NCBI RefSeq assembly: GCF_001182895.1
Contig: NZ_LFQR01000004.1
Location: 1-64,000, forward strand
DNA length: 64,000 nucleotides
Reading direction: 5' to 3'
Source of the DNA: Frateuria defendens
GTDB taxonomy: Bacteria > Pseudomonadota > Gammaproteobacteria > Xanthomonadales > Rhodanobacteraceae
The notes beneath the pieces were generated by a model. It made no database searches and was not told where the DNA came from. It saw only the letters and a list, made by a program, of their open reading frames with translations. The first letter of the stretch is position 1. Each line of letters starts with the position of its first letter. This document shows positions 16,618-25,138 of the stretch, piece after piece. A program made the position numbers and the translations under genes.

Positions 16618-18951
16618 TCAATCCTTCGGCGGCGCCAGCTTGTACGCCACCGGCGGCGTGTCGCCGGCGAGGTAGCGCACGAAATAGTCCCAGCGCCGGC
16701 GCATGGCGTAGTAGGTGCCCTCGGTACCGTAGCCGTGGTGCACGTTGGGGATCATCAGGAGGTCGAAATCCTTGCCGGCCTTGATCAGCGCGTCGGCCAC
16801 CAGCAGCGTCTCGTAGGGCGGCACGTTGTCGTCCAGGGTGCCGTGCACCAGCATCAGGTGGCCCTTGAGGTTGGCGGCGTGGTTCTGGTTGGCCTGGTCG
16901 TCGTAGTTGCTCTTGCCGTCGGGGCCGGTGGCGAGCAGGCCCTGCCACTTCTCGGCCCAGTCGTCCTCGTAGTTGCGGTTGTCGTGGTTGCCGCTCTCGG
17001 CCCAGCCGACCTTGAAGAAGTCGGGGTAGCGGAACATCGCGCCCGCGGTGGCGTTGCCGCCGCCGGAGTGGCCCCAGATGCCCACGCGGCCCAGGTCGAT
17101 CCACGTGTAGCGCTGGCCCAGCTCCTTGATGCCGGCCACCTGGTCGGGCAGCGTGTTGTCGCCGATGTTGCCGAAGTAGGCGTCGTGGAAGGCCTTGGAG
17201 CGCCACGGCGTGCCCATGCCGTCGATGGCGACCACGACGAAGCCCAGCTCCGCCAGCGCCTGGTTGTCGCCGTGCGCGGCCAGGAAACTGCGCCCGCGCA
17301 CCGAGCCGGTCTGCGGGCCGGGGTAGATGTAGTCGACGATCGGGTACTTCTTCGACGGGTCGAAGTGGCTGGGCTTGAACAGCAGGCCGTAGAGGTCGGT
17401 CTTGCCGTCGCGCGCCTTCACCACGATGGGCTGCGGCGGCACCCAGCCGGCGGCCTTGAGGCGGCCGATGTCGGCCTTGGCCACGCCGGCGAGGGTGTGG
17501 CCGTCGCCGGCCGCGCGCAGCACGGTCACCGGCGGCGTGACGGAGGTGGAATAGGCATCGACGAAGTAGCGCCCGTCGGGCGAGAGCGTCACGGTGTGGT
17601 CGGCCGCCTCCGGGGTGAGCAACTGCGGCGCGCCGCCGTCCAGGCTCACCTTCCAGAACTGCTGGTAGTACGGGTCCACGCCCGGCGTGCGGCCCACGCC
17701 GCGGAACCACACGGTGCGGGTCTTCGCGTCCACGCGCAGCACTTCGGTGACGTTGCCCTCGCCGGTGGTGACGGCGCGCTTGAGCTTGCCGGTGTCCAGG
17801 TCATAGAGGTAGAGCTGGCCCCAGTTGCTGCGCTCGGAGAACCAGATGGCCTCGTGGCTGGCGGGCAGGTAGAACCAGTTCACCTGGCCGTTGCCGCTCT
17901 CGTAGTAGGTGGGCACGCTCTCCTCGAACGCGGTGCGCACCGCGCCGGTGGCCGGGTCGGCGAGGCGGAACCATTCGTGCTTGTGGTCGCGCGAGGTGGA
18001 GACGAAGGCCAGCGAGGTGCCGTCCGGCGCCCACTTCACGTCGTCCCAGCCGCCGTCGGGGCCGCAGCTGACGTCGTCGCACAGGGTGGAGCGGTGCTGG
18101 TCGGGCGGCATCTTGAGCCGCACCACCTTCTTCGCGGCCACGTCGATCACCACGCGCTCGATCATAGTCACGTCCTTGTCGCCCACCAGCGGGTACTTCC
18201 ACGCCTCGAGCCTGGGGTGGCCCACGTTGGTGCTGACCAGGTACATGTCGCCGGTCTTGCGCTGGTCCTGCTGGAAGGTGGCGATGCGCTTCGAATCGGG
18301 CGACCACACCAGGATCGCGTTGTCGGTGTGCTTCCAGCCGGCGTTGTCGGTGGCGTAGCCGAAGTTCTCCACCCCGTCGGTGGTGAGCGCCGTCTCCTTG
18401 CCGGTGGCGACGTCGCGCAGCCACAGGTTCCAGTTGCGGATGAAGGCCTCGCTCCGGTCGTCGGGCGAGCGCACGCCCGGCTCCTTGCCGGTCCTGGCCT
18501 GCGCGGCGCGGCCCTCGCACTTGGGCTCGGCGGCCTTGAGGTCGCACAGGTAGTGCTTGCCGCGAAGCTGGACGTCCAGACGTCCATCCGCCTCGACACT
18601 GAAATCGCGGACGCCGAGCTTGTCGGCCTTGACCGGCTTGCCCGCGGCCTGGCCGAGCGCCGCGGCGAGCTTGGCCTGGTCGAAGGCCGGCGCCGCCTTG
18701 CCGGTGGCGGCATCCATGATCCGGTAATGGTCGCCCTGGGCGTCGTGGTCCACGAACCAGAAGCGGCCCGCGTCGAGCCAGGCGACCTTCTGCACCGCGT
18801 GATCGACCAGCGGCGCGGTGCCGTAGGCGAGGAGGCGCTCGGCCTGCGCATAGTCCTGCGCGGTCAGCGTGCGCCCCTGCGCCATCGCGCCGGTCGCCAG
18901 CGCGCCCAGTGCCAGAGCGCCGAGCAGGCGCGGCTTGCCCTTCAAGATCAT
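16618..18951 (-). CDS. Secreted S9B dipeptidyl-peptidase (DPP-IV-like)
   Basis: This is a 777-residue serine exopeptidase with an N-terminal signal peptide ending AMA-QG. A beta-propeller (about 60-510) follows, with repeats such as VWSPDSKRIATF and VKWAPDGTSLAFV, and then an alpha/beta-hydrolase domain. The triad is readable: Ser near 629 in GHSGGG, Asp near 707 in HGTLDDNV, and His near 739 in NVHHGYG. It should remove X-Pro-type dipeptides from peptides in the periplasm or outside the cell, feeding peptide nutrition. GHSGGG replaces the more common GWSYGG. ATG 18951 has GAGGTGACC upstream. It is divergent from a thioesterase gene. Confidence 0.93.
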   Translation of the reverse strand: MILKGKPRLLGALALGALATGAMAQGRTLTAQDYAQAERLLAYGTAPLVDHAVQKVAWLDAGRFWFVDHDAQGDHYRIMDAATGKAAPAFDQAKLAAALGQAAGKPVKADKLGVRDFSVEADGRLDVQLRGKHYLCDLKAAEPKCEGRAAQARTGKEPGVRSPDDRSEAFIRNWNLWLRDVATGKETALTTDGVENFGYATDNAGWKHTDNAILVWSPDSKRIATFQQDQRKTGDMYLVSTNVGHPRLEAWKYPLVGDKDVTMIERVVIDVAAKKVVRLKMPPDQHRSTLCDDVSCGPDGGWDDVKWAPDGTSLAFVSTSRDHKHEWFRLADPATGAVRTAFEESVPTYYESGNGQVNWFYLPASHEAIWFSERSNWGQLYLYDLDTGKLKRAVTTGEGNVTEVLRVDAKTRTVWFRGVGRTPGVDPYYQQFWKVSLDGGAPQLLTPEAADHTVTLSPDGRYFVDAYSTSVTPPVTVLRAAGDGHTLAGVAKADIGRLKAAGWVPPQPIVVKARDGKTDLYGLLFKPSHFDPSKKYPIVDYIYPGPQTGSVRGRSFLAAHGDNQALAELGFVVVAIDGMGTPWRSKAFHDAYFGNIGDNTLPDQVAGIKELGQRYTWIDLGRVGIWGHSGGGNATAGAMFRYPDFFKVGWAESGNHDNRNYEDDWAEKWQGLLATGPDGKSNYDDQANQNHAANLKGHLMLVHGTLDDNVPPYETLLVADALIKAGKDFDLLMIPNVHHGYGTEGTYYAMRRRWDYFVRYLAGDTPPVAYKLAPPKD

Positions 18952-19120
18952 GCGGGTCACCTCGTGGTTGTTGCGCGGACGCCGGAGCGGCGCGGCGTTC
19001 AAAACGCCTGATCGTAGCCCCAGGCCGCGGCCGCCACCCCTGCCATTGGTCCTGTCCTGTGCTGCGTTGCGGCAGAATAGGGGCCTCCGGCTCCCTGTCC
19101 CCGCCCCTCCCGAGATCGCC

Positions 19121-19537
19121 ATGTCCGTCGCCGTGCCCGAAGCCCGCCTGCTCGAAATCGTCTTCCCCGACCACACCAACCACCTGGGCACGCTGTTCGG
19201 CGGCCAGGCGCTGGCGTGGATGGACAAGGCCGCCTTCATCGTCGCCTCGCGCCACGCGCGCCGCACCGTGGTCACCGCGCGTTCGGAGCAGGTGGATTTC
19301 CGCGTGCCGGTGCGCCAGGGCCAGTTGGTCGAGCTGATCGCGCGGCTGGTCGAGGTGGGCCGCAGCTCGATGAAGGTGCAGGTGGAAATGACCGCCGAGG
19401 ACCCGCTCACCGGCGACCGCCAGGTCTGCACCACCGGCCAGTTCGTGATGATCGCCATCGACTCGCACGGCAAGCCGACCACGGTGCCGCCGCTGGATGC
19501 GGCCGCGGCACCGCAGGCGGCGGCCGTCGCCGGCTGA
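19121..19537 (+). CDS. Acyl-CoA thioesterase (hotdog fold)
   Basis: This is a 138-residue hotdog thioesterase of the YciA/BFIT type that hydrolyses acyl-CoA to fatty acid and CoA in the cytoplasm. The diagnostic stretch is FPDHTNHLGTLFGGQALAWMDKAAFIVASRHA, containing the active-site Asn-His-x-Gly-x-x-Phe-Gly-Gly and the Asp of WMDKAA. SEQVDFRVPVRQGQLVEL follows as the second hotdog motif. The C-terminus is an Ala-rich tail. ATG 19121 matches the family's start. It is divergent from the S9 peptidase gene. Confidence 0.92.
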   Translation: MSVAVPEARLLEIVFPDHTNHLGTLFGGQALAWMDKAAFIVASRHARRTVVTARSEQVDFRVPVRQGQLVELIARLVEVGRSSMKVQVEMTAEDPLTGDRQVCTTGQFVMIAIDSHGKPTTVPPLDAAAAPQAAAVAG

Positions 19538-19706
19538 AAAGCCGGCGTCGTGCCGGACGGGTCGCGGCCAACAGCGGCGACCCGCACGGAACATCCGTGC
19601 CGCGAACCGCCTTCGCGCCGCAACGGGGGCCGCTTCGCGCCCCGCCCGCTTGACGCCGCGCCGCCCTCGCCGCAGGCTGCGGCTCCCCGCATTCCGGAGC
19701 CGGGCG

Positions 19707-20456
19707 ATGGCGCAACGCCTGCAGGTGATCGGCAACTACCTCTCGCCCTACGTGCGCAAGGTGCTGGTATGCCTGGAGCTGAAGGGGCTCGACTACGCGA
19801 TCGACCCCATCACCCCCTTCTACGGCGACGAGGCCTTCGCGCGGCTGAGCCCGCTGCGCCGCGTGCCGGTGCTGCTGGACGGCGAGCTGGTGCTCAACGA
19901 CTCCTCGGTGATCTGCCAGTATCTGGAAGACAAATACCCGCAGCCCGCGCTCTACCCCGCCGACATCGCCCAGCGCGCGCAGGCGCGCTGGCTGGAGGAG
20001 TACGCCGACACGCGCCTGGCCGACCTGCTGATCTGGCGGCTGTTCTACCAGTTGGCGATCCGCCGGCACATCTTCCGCGAGGGCACCGACGAGGCGGTGG
20101 TGCGCAAGGCCCGCGAGGTGCAGATCCCGGCCGCGCTCGATTACCTGGAAGGCGTACTGCCCGCCGCAGGCTACCTGTTCGGCGCGCCCTCGATCGCCGA
20201 CATCAGCCTCGCCAGCTATTTCCGCACCGCCTCGTTCGTGCGCTACGCGGTGGACGCCGCGCGCTGGCCGCGCACCGCGGCCTTCGTCGAGCGCGTGCTG
20301 GCGCTCGAACCCTTCCGCAAGCTGGCCCGCTACGAGGACGCCATGCTGCGCCTGCCGCCGCCCGCGCAGCGCGACGCCCTGGCGGCGATCGGCGCGCCGC
20401 TGACCGCGTGGACGCACGGCACCGCCACGCCGCGCCGGGGCGTGCCGCGCGGCTGA
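19707..20456 (+). CDS. Glutathione S-transferase family protein
   Basis: The 249-residue cytoplasmic protein has an N-terminal thioredoxin-fold domain: NYLSPYVRKVLVCLELKG with the SPY(V)RK active-site region, RVPVLLDGELVLNDSSVICQYLEDKYP with the cis-Pro and the glutathione-binding ESxxI-like DSSVI. An all-helical C-terminal domain follows. The substrate is unknown. ATG 19707 is chosen because the frame upstream is Arg-rich filler. The last 30 residues are a Pro/Arg-rich extension. Its stop lies 16 nt from a pilin remnant on the other strand. Confidence 0.9.
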   Translation: MAQRLQVIGNYLSPYVRKVLVCLELKGLDYAIDPITPFYGDEAFARLSPLRRVPVLLDGELVLNDSSVICQYLEDKYPQPALYPADIAQRAQARWLEEYADTRLADLLIWRLFYQLAIRRHIFREGTDEAVVRKAREVQIPAALDYLEGVLPAAGYLFGAPSIADISLASYFRTASFVRYAVDAARWPRTAAFVERVLALEPFRKLARYEDAMLRLPPPAQRDALAAIGAPLTAWTHGTATPRRGVPRG

Positions 20457-20472
20457 GGCGCGCGGCGGCCGG

Positions 20473-20775
20473 TCAGCGGCGGCAGCTGCTGGGCATGTAC
20501 CTCAGCAACTGGCGGTCGGTGATGTTCGCATTGGTGCACGACCAATGGATCGCCCCCTCGCCGGTGATCGCGGACAGCCCCACCTGCTTGCCGGCGGGCA
20601 TGGCGTGCGCCTTCTGCACGCTGTCCGAGTCGAAATGGATGAGGATCTGGCCCGGGTTCTGCGTGGCGTAGACGTGGCTCACGTACTTGCCCGAAATATC
20701 GCCGGAACTGCCGGGCAGGCCCGCGGACTCCGGCGTCGTCGGGAAATGCCCGTAGTTTGCGTATTCCGGCCCACC
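20473..20775 (-). pseudogene. Type IV pilin, C-terminal fragment
   Basis: The frame reads GGPEYANYGHFPTTPESAGL, then GKYVSHVYATQNPGQIL, and ends GEGAIHWSCTNANITDRQLLRYMPSSCRR. This is the globular head of a PilA/PilE major pilin, with the typical Ala-Ile-x-Trp-x-Cys and the terminal Pro-x-x-Cys disulfide pair. The N-terminal methylated helix is missing: 12 nt upstream the frame meets an inverted repeat and unrelated sequence. A pilin N-terminal fragment lies 1 kb away on the same strand (21774-21953). The two overlap around the xNYxxF region, so they look like parts of two paralogous pilins rather than one interrupted gene. Confidence 0.75.
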
Positions 20776-21079
20776 TGACCACCGCGTCCGGTAATGACTG
20801 ACCAGGCACTGGTGTCGACCACCCTGCCGGTACTGACCAAGGGGGGCTCAAATTGTCTAAGGAATGGTGCCTGCTCCTGCGGCACGCGCCATCTTCGCTT
20901 CATGCCTTTGACGAGTTCGTATCGACCTGCGTCGAGCTGGCGGACCTTGATCGGCACGCCAGTGATCTTGGGCCTTGCTGCTGGGTGATCCAGGTCGCGA
21001 CGGTAAGCACGGATTTCGGCTGATGTGTGGGCTCAATGGCCAGGGACGGAAGCGTGGCCGGCGAGAGGCAAAGGCCCCA

Positions 21080-21107
21080 GAAGCAAGGAAGGCGTGGCCA
21101 TCACGCC
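21080..21107 (-). terminator. Terminator candidate after the second higBA
   Basis: GGCGTG-ATGGC-CACGCC followed by TTCCTTGCTTCT, read on the minus strand, forms a 6-bp GC stem with a T-rich tail. It starts just inside the 3' end of the antitoxin gene. Confidence 0.5.
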
Positions 21108-21388
21108 ACACGCCCCTGTAGCGCACGCACCGCTGGCTGCCGATGCTGCTTGGCCTGCCAGAGATCATAGTTCGCCTGCATGGAGAGCCACGCCCGGGCG
21201 GTGCTGACGCCGGCCTCCTCAAGGCGCACGGCCAGGTCAGGGCTGATGGCAGCCTTGCCGTTGAGCACCCGCGACAAGGCAACACGCGACATGGCCAACC
21301 GGCTGGCGGCCTCGGTCACAGACAGATTCAGCCGGGCAAGCACTTCGTCCTTGAGGATGCCGCCCGGATGGGGAGGATTGTGCATCAT
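21101..21388 (-). CDS. higA: HigA-family antitoxin, partner toxin degraded
   Basis: This 95-residue XRE-type antitoxin starts MMHNPPHPGGILKDEVLARLNLSVTEAASRLAMSRVALSRVLNGKAAISPDLAVRLE. It contains the HPG(G/E)ILK(D/E)E motif and a complete helix-turn-helix, and ends after the KQHRQPAVRALQ helix. GAGGAACCGAACC precedes the first ATG. It belongs to the HigA subgroup paired with HigB toxins ending in VDYQDYH, a different subgroup from the higBA at 1.3-1.85 kb. The toxin upstream is frameshifted, so this is an orphan antitoxin that could still repress its own promoter or related higBA loci. Confidence 0.88.
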   Translation of the reverse strand: MMHNPPHPGGILKDEVLARLNLSVTEAASRLAMSRVALSRVLNGKAAISPDLAVRLEEAGVSTARAWLSMQANYDLWQAKQHRQPAVRALQGRVA

Positions 21389-21399
21389 GGTTCGGTTCC

Positions 21400-21677
21400 T
21401 CAATGGTAGTCCTGGTAGTCGACCAGTTCGACGTTCGAGTCGACGAAACGGAAGGTGACCCGCCAGTTGCCGTTCACCCAGACCGACCAGTGGCTTTTCA
21501 TCTGGCCTTGAGAGGGTGCAGTTTGAAGGACGGCAGCGCCATATCATCCGGCCCTGCCGCGACGTCAAGAAGCCCGAGGATGTTGCGGAGCTTATTCGCG
21601 TGTGCGGCCTGTATGCCTCGGGTCGACCCCGTGCGGTAGAACGTTTCGAGGCCCTTGTGCCGAAACCCGGTGAGCAT
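21400..21677 (-). pseudogene. higB: HigB-like toxin, frameshifted
   Basis: The first part (MLTGFRHKGLETFYRTGSTR ... DMALPSFKLHPLK) and the last part (MKSHWSVWVNGNWRVTFRF ... VDYQDYH) are textbook HigB, but in different frames. In CTCAAGGCCAGATGA one base is missing after AAG, so the first frame ends LKAR-stop and the remaining 30 codons are cut off. These 30 codons hold the core strands of the RelE fold, so the toxin should be inactive. A sequencing error at this base remains possible. Confidence 0.82.
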
Positions 21678-21694
21678 GCGCACGGGATTAATTC

Positions 21695-21711
21695 GTATCG
21701 CATAGCGATAC
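21695..21711. promoter_or_regulatory. Candidate HigA operator, second locus
   Basis: GTATCGC-ATA-GCGATAC is a perfect 7-3-7 palindrome 18 nt upstream of the toxin start, with TTGTAT and AATTAAT promoter-like stretches around it on the minus strand. It shares the GTAT...ATAC ends with the palindrome upstream of the first higBA. Confidence 0.65.
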
Positions 21712-21773
21712 AACCCGGTGTGGACTTGGCGACCAGCAGCGCGGTCAGTCCAGATCGGAACGCTGGCCAGCCA

Positions 21774-21953
21774 TTACCGGAATCTGCAGTAGTTCATGTA
21801 GAACTCCTCGCGCGCCGTCTTGGGCCCCTCGGCCAGCGAGAACCCTTCGGCGATCTGCGTGCGCACGACATGGCTCTGGTACGCCGGCAGGGCGATGGCC
21901 GCCAGGACGGCGACGATCGCCACCACGATCATCAATTCGATCAAGGTGAAGCC
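21774..21953 (-). pseudogene. Type IV pilin, N-terminal fragment
   Basis: The frame reads [20 protein letters not shown], then [20 protein letters not shown] and ends [15 protein letters not shown]-stop. This is the prepilin peptidase site (G-FTLIE, with the Glu5 needed for assembly) and the hydrophobic helix of a major pilin. It stops after 58 codons at an inverted repeat, and there is no head domain. Upstream in frame there is no ATG or normal basic leader before the GST stop codon, so both ends are damaged. It is the mate of the pilin head fragment at 20473-20775. Confidence 0.78.
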
Positions 21954-22058
21954 CGCCCGGCTTCGACTTGCGGATACAGGTCGCCCATCCCCGCTGGTCG
22001 GCTCGCCGACCAGGATGATCAGCGGACGACGTCCGCTTTCATCCTCGGAACGGAACCA

Positions 22059-22712
22059 TCAGCCGGCTTGCGACTTGGCGGTGTTGACCGCCCATTGGGC
22101 GGCGAAAGCCCGCTGGTAGGCGGGCCGCGCTTCGCCGCGGGCGACATAGGCCGCCAGGTCCGGAAATTCGTCCAGCATGCCCGCCGGCCGCAGCCTGAGG
22201 AGCACCGACACCATCATCAGATCGCCCGCGCTGAACGCACCATCGAGCCAGCCGGCATCGCCCAGGCGGGCAGAAAGCTGGACCAGCCGCTGGCGAATGC
22301 GATCCTCGACCAGGGGCAGGCGTTCCTGGCTCCAGGGCTTGTCGCGCTCCGCGATCCTGGTGTTGGAGAGGTCAAGGATCGGCGGCTCCACGGTGTTGAG
22401 CGCGGCGAACATCCAGGTGATCGCCCGCGCCCGCGCGTTGGCATCGTCCGGCAACAGGCCTGGGTGGCGCTGGGCGAGATGAAAGACGATCGCGCCCGTT
22501 TCGAACAGGACGAGATCGCCTTCCTCGTAGGTGGGAATCTGGCCGAAGGGATGCAGGCGCAGGTGCGCGGGTTCCTTCATCGCACGGAACGAAACGAGGC
22601 GGACCTCGTAGGGTTGGCCTACTTCTTCCAGCGCCCAGCGCACGCGCGTATCGCGCGCCAGTCCCTTGCCGCCATCGGGCGACCGTTCAAAGGCGGTAAT
22701 GGTGATGGTCAT
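22059..22712 (-). CDS. Glutathione S-transferase family protein
   Basis: This 217-residue protein has an N-terminal thioredoxin-fold domain (ARDTRVRWALEEVGQPYEVRLVSF, then HPFGQIPTYEEGDLVLFETGAIVFHLAQR with cis-Pro and ETGAI glutathione contact) and a helical C-terminal domain with the GDAGWLDGAFSAGDLMMVSVLLRL capping motif. It is unrelated in detail to the GST at 19.7 kb. The pilin N-terminal remnant follows its stop in the same frame with no start codon of its own. A promoter is not obvious. Confidence 0.9.
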   Translation of the reverse strand: MTITITAFERSPDGGKGLARDTRVRWALEEVGQPYEVRLVSFRAMKEPAHLRLHPFGQIPTYEEGDLVLFETGAIVFHLAQRHPGLLPDDANARARAITWMFAALNTVEPPILDLSNTRIAERDKPWSQERLPLVEDRIRQRLVQLSARLGDAGWLDGAFSAGDLMMVSVLLRLRPAGMLDEFPDLAAYVARGEARPAYQRAFAAQWAVNTAKSQAG

Positions 22713-23224
22713 CGTGCGGCACGCCTGCTGAAAATCGGTTGCGGGGCTGTCAGGCCGCCAGGAAACGCTCGCACCTCGGCGGGTGCATGGCGGGCCTTAC
22801 CCCGGGCCGGCGTCTCATGCATGTGGTTGAGCGCGTCGATACCAGGGATCATCGCTTTGCCGTCCAGGGCCGGGGGCGTAGTTTTCGGGATGTTGAGTTG
22901 CCACCAGACGTTGCGGCATGTTTGCTCCTTAGAGATCAGCCCAGGCGGCCTGATTGCCCGCTTTCACCATGGCGACGAACGGCCGGACCCGAATTCGACG
23001 CATGCCGGAAAAAATTTGCGCGCATGAGCGCGCATCTTCAGGGGCATGGCGCCCGCGTTCGACCCAAAGGACTATTGGCCCACCAGTAAAGTGATCAACG
23101 CGGATCGGTTGGCCGATCCGCGCGCGTCGGTCCGTCTGGTCAACGTCATCGGTACGCGCAGGCCTCCGGCCTGCACCCATCTGCCGCTACAGTTGCACCC
23201 TGCAATCCGCCGCAAAGACCCTCC
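22713..23224. other. Intergenic with degraded coding traces
   Basis: No intact gene is recognised in about 510 bp. On the minus strand an AAGGAG site precedes an ATG at about 22921 that opens only a 34-codon frame. A shifted frame in the same place reads as coding-like sequence (NVWWQLNIPKTTPPALDG, then MIPGIDALNHMHETPARGK) before stopping. This looks like a small decayed gene of unknown family. A second minus frame around 22930-23100 is also unassigned. Confidence 0.4.
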
Positions 23225-24931
23225 ATGCCGCTCAACCCTTCGCATCGCGTGGCCTCCGCCCTGGGAACCGCGCTGCCGCTCCTGCTCGGCGTCGCCGCGT
23301 TCTTCCTCGTCACCGGCGGCGCCCTGCTGCCGCCGGGCAACGTGCGGTGGCTGCAGCACAGCGACCTCGCGCAGAGCTACCTCGGCTGGGCCTTCTACCG
23401 GCACGACCCGTGGACGCTGCCGTTCGGCGCCAACCCCTCCTACGGGCTGGAGTTCCATTCCTCGGTCTACTACTCCGACTCGATCCCGCTGGTGGCGATG
23501 GCGCTCAAGCCGGTCGCCGCCTGGCTGCCGGAGCCGTTCCAGTATTTCGGGCTATGGCTGCTGCTCTGCTTCGCATTGCAGGCGCTGTTCGCCTGGCGCC
23601 TGCTCGCCCTGGCCACCCCGAGCCTGGCCGCGCGCGCACTGGGCTGCGTGTTCTTCGTGCTGGCGCCGCCCATGCTGGTGCGCCTGGGCGGGCACATGGC
23701 GCTGTGCGCGCACTGGGCGATCCTGGCGGCGCTGTATCTGTACCTGCGGCCGTCGCAAGAGCGCCAGCGCGGGCTGTGGACCGTCCTCGTCGCCGTGGCG
23801 ATGCTGGTCCACGCCTATATCTTCCTGATGGTGGCCGCGCTGTGGGCCGCCGATCTCGTGCGCCGCGCCTTGGCGCAGGCGCGAGCGCGGCAGGTCGCGC
23901 TGCCGGCGATGTGGCAGCCGGTGCTGCGGGAGGCGGCCCAGGTCGTCGCCGCGACGCTGGCGGTGGCCTGGCTGGCCGGCTTCTTCATGGTGCCCGGCCG
24001 CGGCATGCACGCCGACGGCTTCGGCTACTACAAGATGAACCTGCTCGCGCCCTTCAACGGCAACGGCTGGTCGTTCTTCGGCCTGCACATGGCACAGGCC
24101 GCCGGCGAATACGAGGGCTTCAACTACCTTGGCCTCGGCGGCCTCGCACTGTGCCTGCTGGCCGTGCCGGCATGGCTGCTCGGCAAGAGGCGTGCGGAAG
24201 GCGCGCCGCGGCGGATGCTCTGGCCGCTGCTGGCCGTCGCCATCGCGCTGGCGCTCTTCGCCGTCACCCACCACATCGGGCTCGGCGCCGAACAATGGCG
24301 GCTCCCGCTGCCGGCCGCGTTGCAGAAGAAGCTGGACCGCTCGGCCATCCAGGCAACCGGGCGGCTGTTCTGGGTGGCGTACTACACGCTGCTGATCGGC
24401 GCGCTCTTCGCGCTCGCCAGGGCGCTGCCCCCGCGCGGGCTCGTCGCCGCGCTCGGACTGCTGGTCGCGGTGCAGCTGGTGGACCTGCGTCCCGGCCTCG
24501 CCAGCCTTCATACAGCGCTCGTGCAGCGCGCCACGCTCGACGACGCGCCGCCCCTCGAGGGCCCGTTCTGGACCCAGGCCGCGCAGCGCTACACGCGCCT
24601 GCGCCTGGTGCCCTCGCGCATCCTCGCGCCCGGCTGGGAGCGCCTGGCGCGCTACGCGCGAGAACACGGCATGGCGACCGACGCCATCCAGGTGGCCCGC
24701 GCGGACTGGAAAGTATTCACCCAGGTGCGGACGCAGCAGGTGCAGCGGGTGACGACGGGGACGCCGGAGGAACAGACCCTCTACATCCTCGATCCCGCCG
24801 TGGCGGCCACGGTCGCACGCGCGGCGCGGCCAGGGGATGCGGTCTTCGCGCTCGACGGCCTCGACATCCTCGCGCCCGGCTGGAACACACCGCTACCGGC
24901 TGGCGCGGCGAACCTCAAACACTCGCCCTGA
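23225..24931 (+). CDS. Large polytopic membrane protein, DUF6311/GT-C-like
   Basis: This 568-residue inner-membrane protein has about ten hydrophobic helices in the first 430 residues and a soluble C-terminal domain (about 440-568). A large first loop after helix 1 holds HSDLAQSYLGWAFYRHDPWTLPFGANPSYGLEFHSSVYYSDSIPL, with the acidic residues typical of GT-C glycosyltransferases. The overall pattern fits the DUF6311 group of putative membrane glycosyltransferases. That family call is from memory of such sequences. No sugar-pathway genes are adjacent, and the acceptor is unknown. Confidence 0.7.
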   Translation: MPLNPSHRVASALGTALPLLLGVAAFFLVTGGALLPPGNVRWLQHSDLAQSYLGWAFYRHDPWTLPFGANPSYGLEFHSSVYYSDSIPLVAMALKPVAAWLPEPFQYFGLWLLLCFALQALFAWRLLALATPSLAARALGCVFFVLAPPMLVRLGGHMALCAHWAILAALYLYLRPSQERQRGLWTVLVAVAMLVHAYIFLMVAALWAADLVRRALAQARARQVALPAMWQPVLREAAQVVAATLAVAWLAGFFMVPGRGMHADGFGYYKMNLLAPFNGNGWSFFGLHMAQAAGEYEGFNYLGLGGLALCLLAVPAWLLGKRRAEGAPRRMLWPLLAVAIALALFAVTHHIGLGAEQWRLPLPAALQKKLDRSAIQATGRLFWVAYYTLLIGALFALARALPPRGLVAALGLLVAVQLVDLRPGLASLHTALVQRATLDDAPPLEGPFWTQAAQRYTRLRLVPSRILAPGWERLARYAREHGMATDAIQVARADWKVFTQVRTQQVQRVTTGTPEEQTLYILDPAVAATVARAARPGDAVFALDGLDILAPGWNTPLPAGAANLKHSP

Positions 24932-25000
24932 ACGCCCGCCCGAACGAGCCCGCCCGGCAACGCCCGGGCGGCGCGTGTTCGCCGCTGACGCGGCTTGGCT

Positions 25001-25119
25001 CCTCCCCCTGCAAGCAGTGCTTGCAGGGGGAGGCTGGGAGGGGGGTGAAGTCTGGCCTCGAGGCAAGGGTTTACCCCTCCCTGCACCCTCCCCTGCACGC
25101 AGGGGAGGGTGCAGGGAGG
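25001..25119. repeat. Dispersed double-hairpin repeat, copy 1
   Basis: The repeat consists of a perfect 33-nt hairpin (25001-25033, 16-bp arms around one base), a linker containing GCCTCGAGGCAAGGG, and a second perfect hairpin of 21-bp arms with a 2-nt loop (25076-25096 with 25099-25119). A diverged copy is at 27231-27331. It sits between two convergent genes and could act as a bidirectional transcription stop. It is a separate type from the GTAG repeat at 16.4 kb. Confidence 0.85.
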
Positions 25120-25138
25120 AGAGACTTTGAACAGGCTC

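Larger units (their letters stand above)
20787..21781. mobile_element. About 1 kb segment with 19-nt terminal inverted repeats and a higBA cargo
   Basis: TCCGGTAATGACTGACCAG (20787-20805) faces TCCGGTAATGGCTGGCCAG (complement of 21763-21781), matching at 17 of 19 positions. Inside each end a second GGTCAGT copy follows, so the termini have subterminal repeats as in IS21-like ends. No transposase is present. The cargo is an antitoxin with a frameshifted toxin, their operator and a terminator. At 20.8-21.05 kb there is a short GTG-started minus frame with a ParB-like phrase (VRQLDAGRYELVKG) that I cannot assign. The ends sit exactly where the flanking pilin fragments stop. I see no target duplication. 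A decayed IS or cassette is the best reading. Confidence 0.5.

Noticed and set aside
16465-19011. Plus-strand open frame of about 850 codons
   Set aside because: It is antisense to the S9 peptidase, with Val/Ala/His-rich low-complexity translation and no ribosome site.
20679-20957. Minus-strand ORF with a ParB-like phrase
   Set aside because: Only about 15 residues resemble ParB. The frame starts at GTG, runs through the inverted repeat into the pilin fragment out of frame, and has no complete domain.
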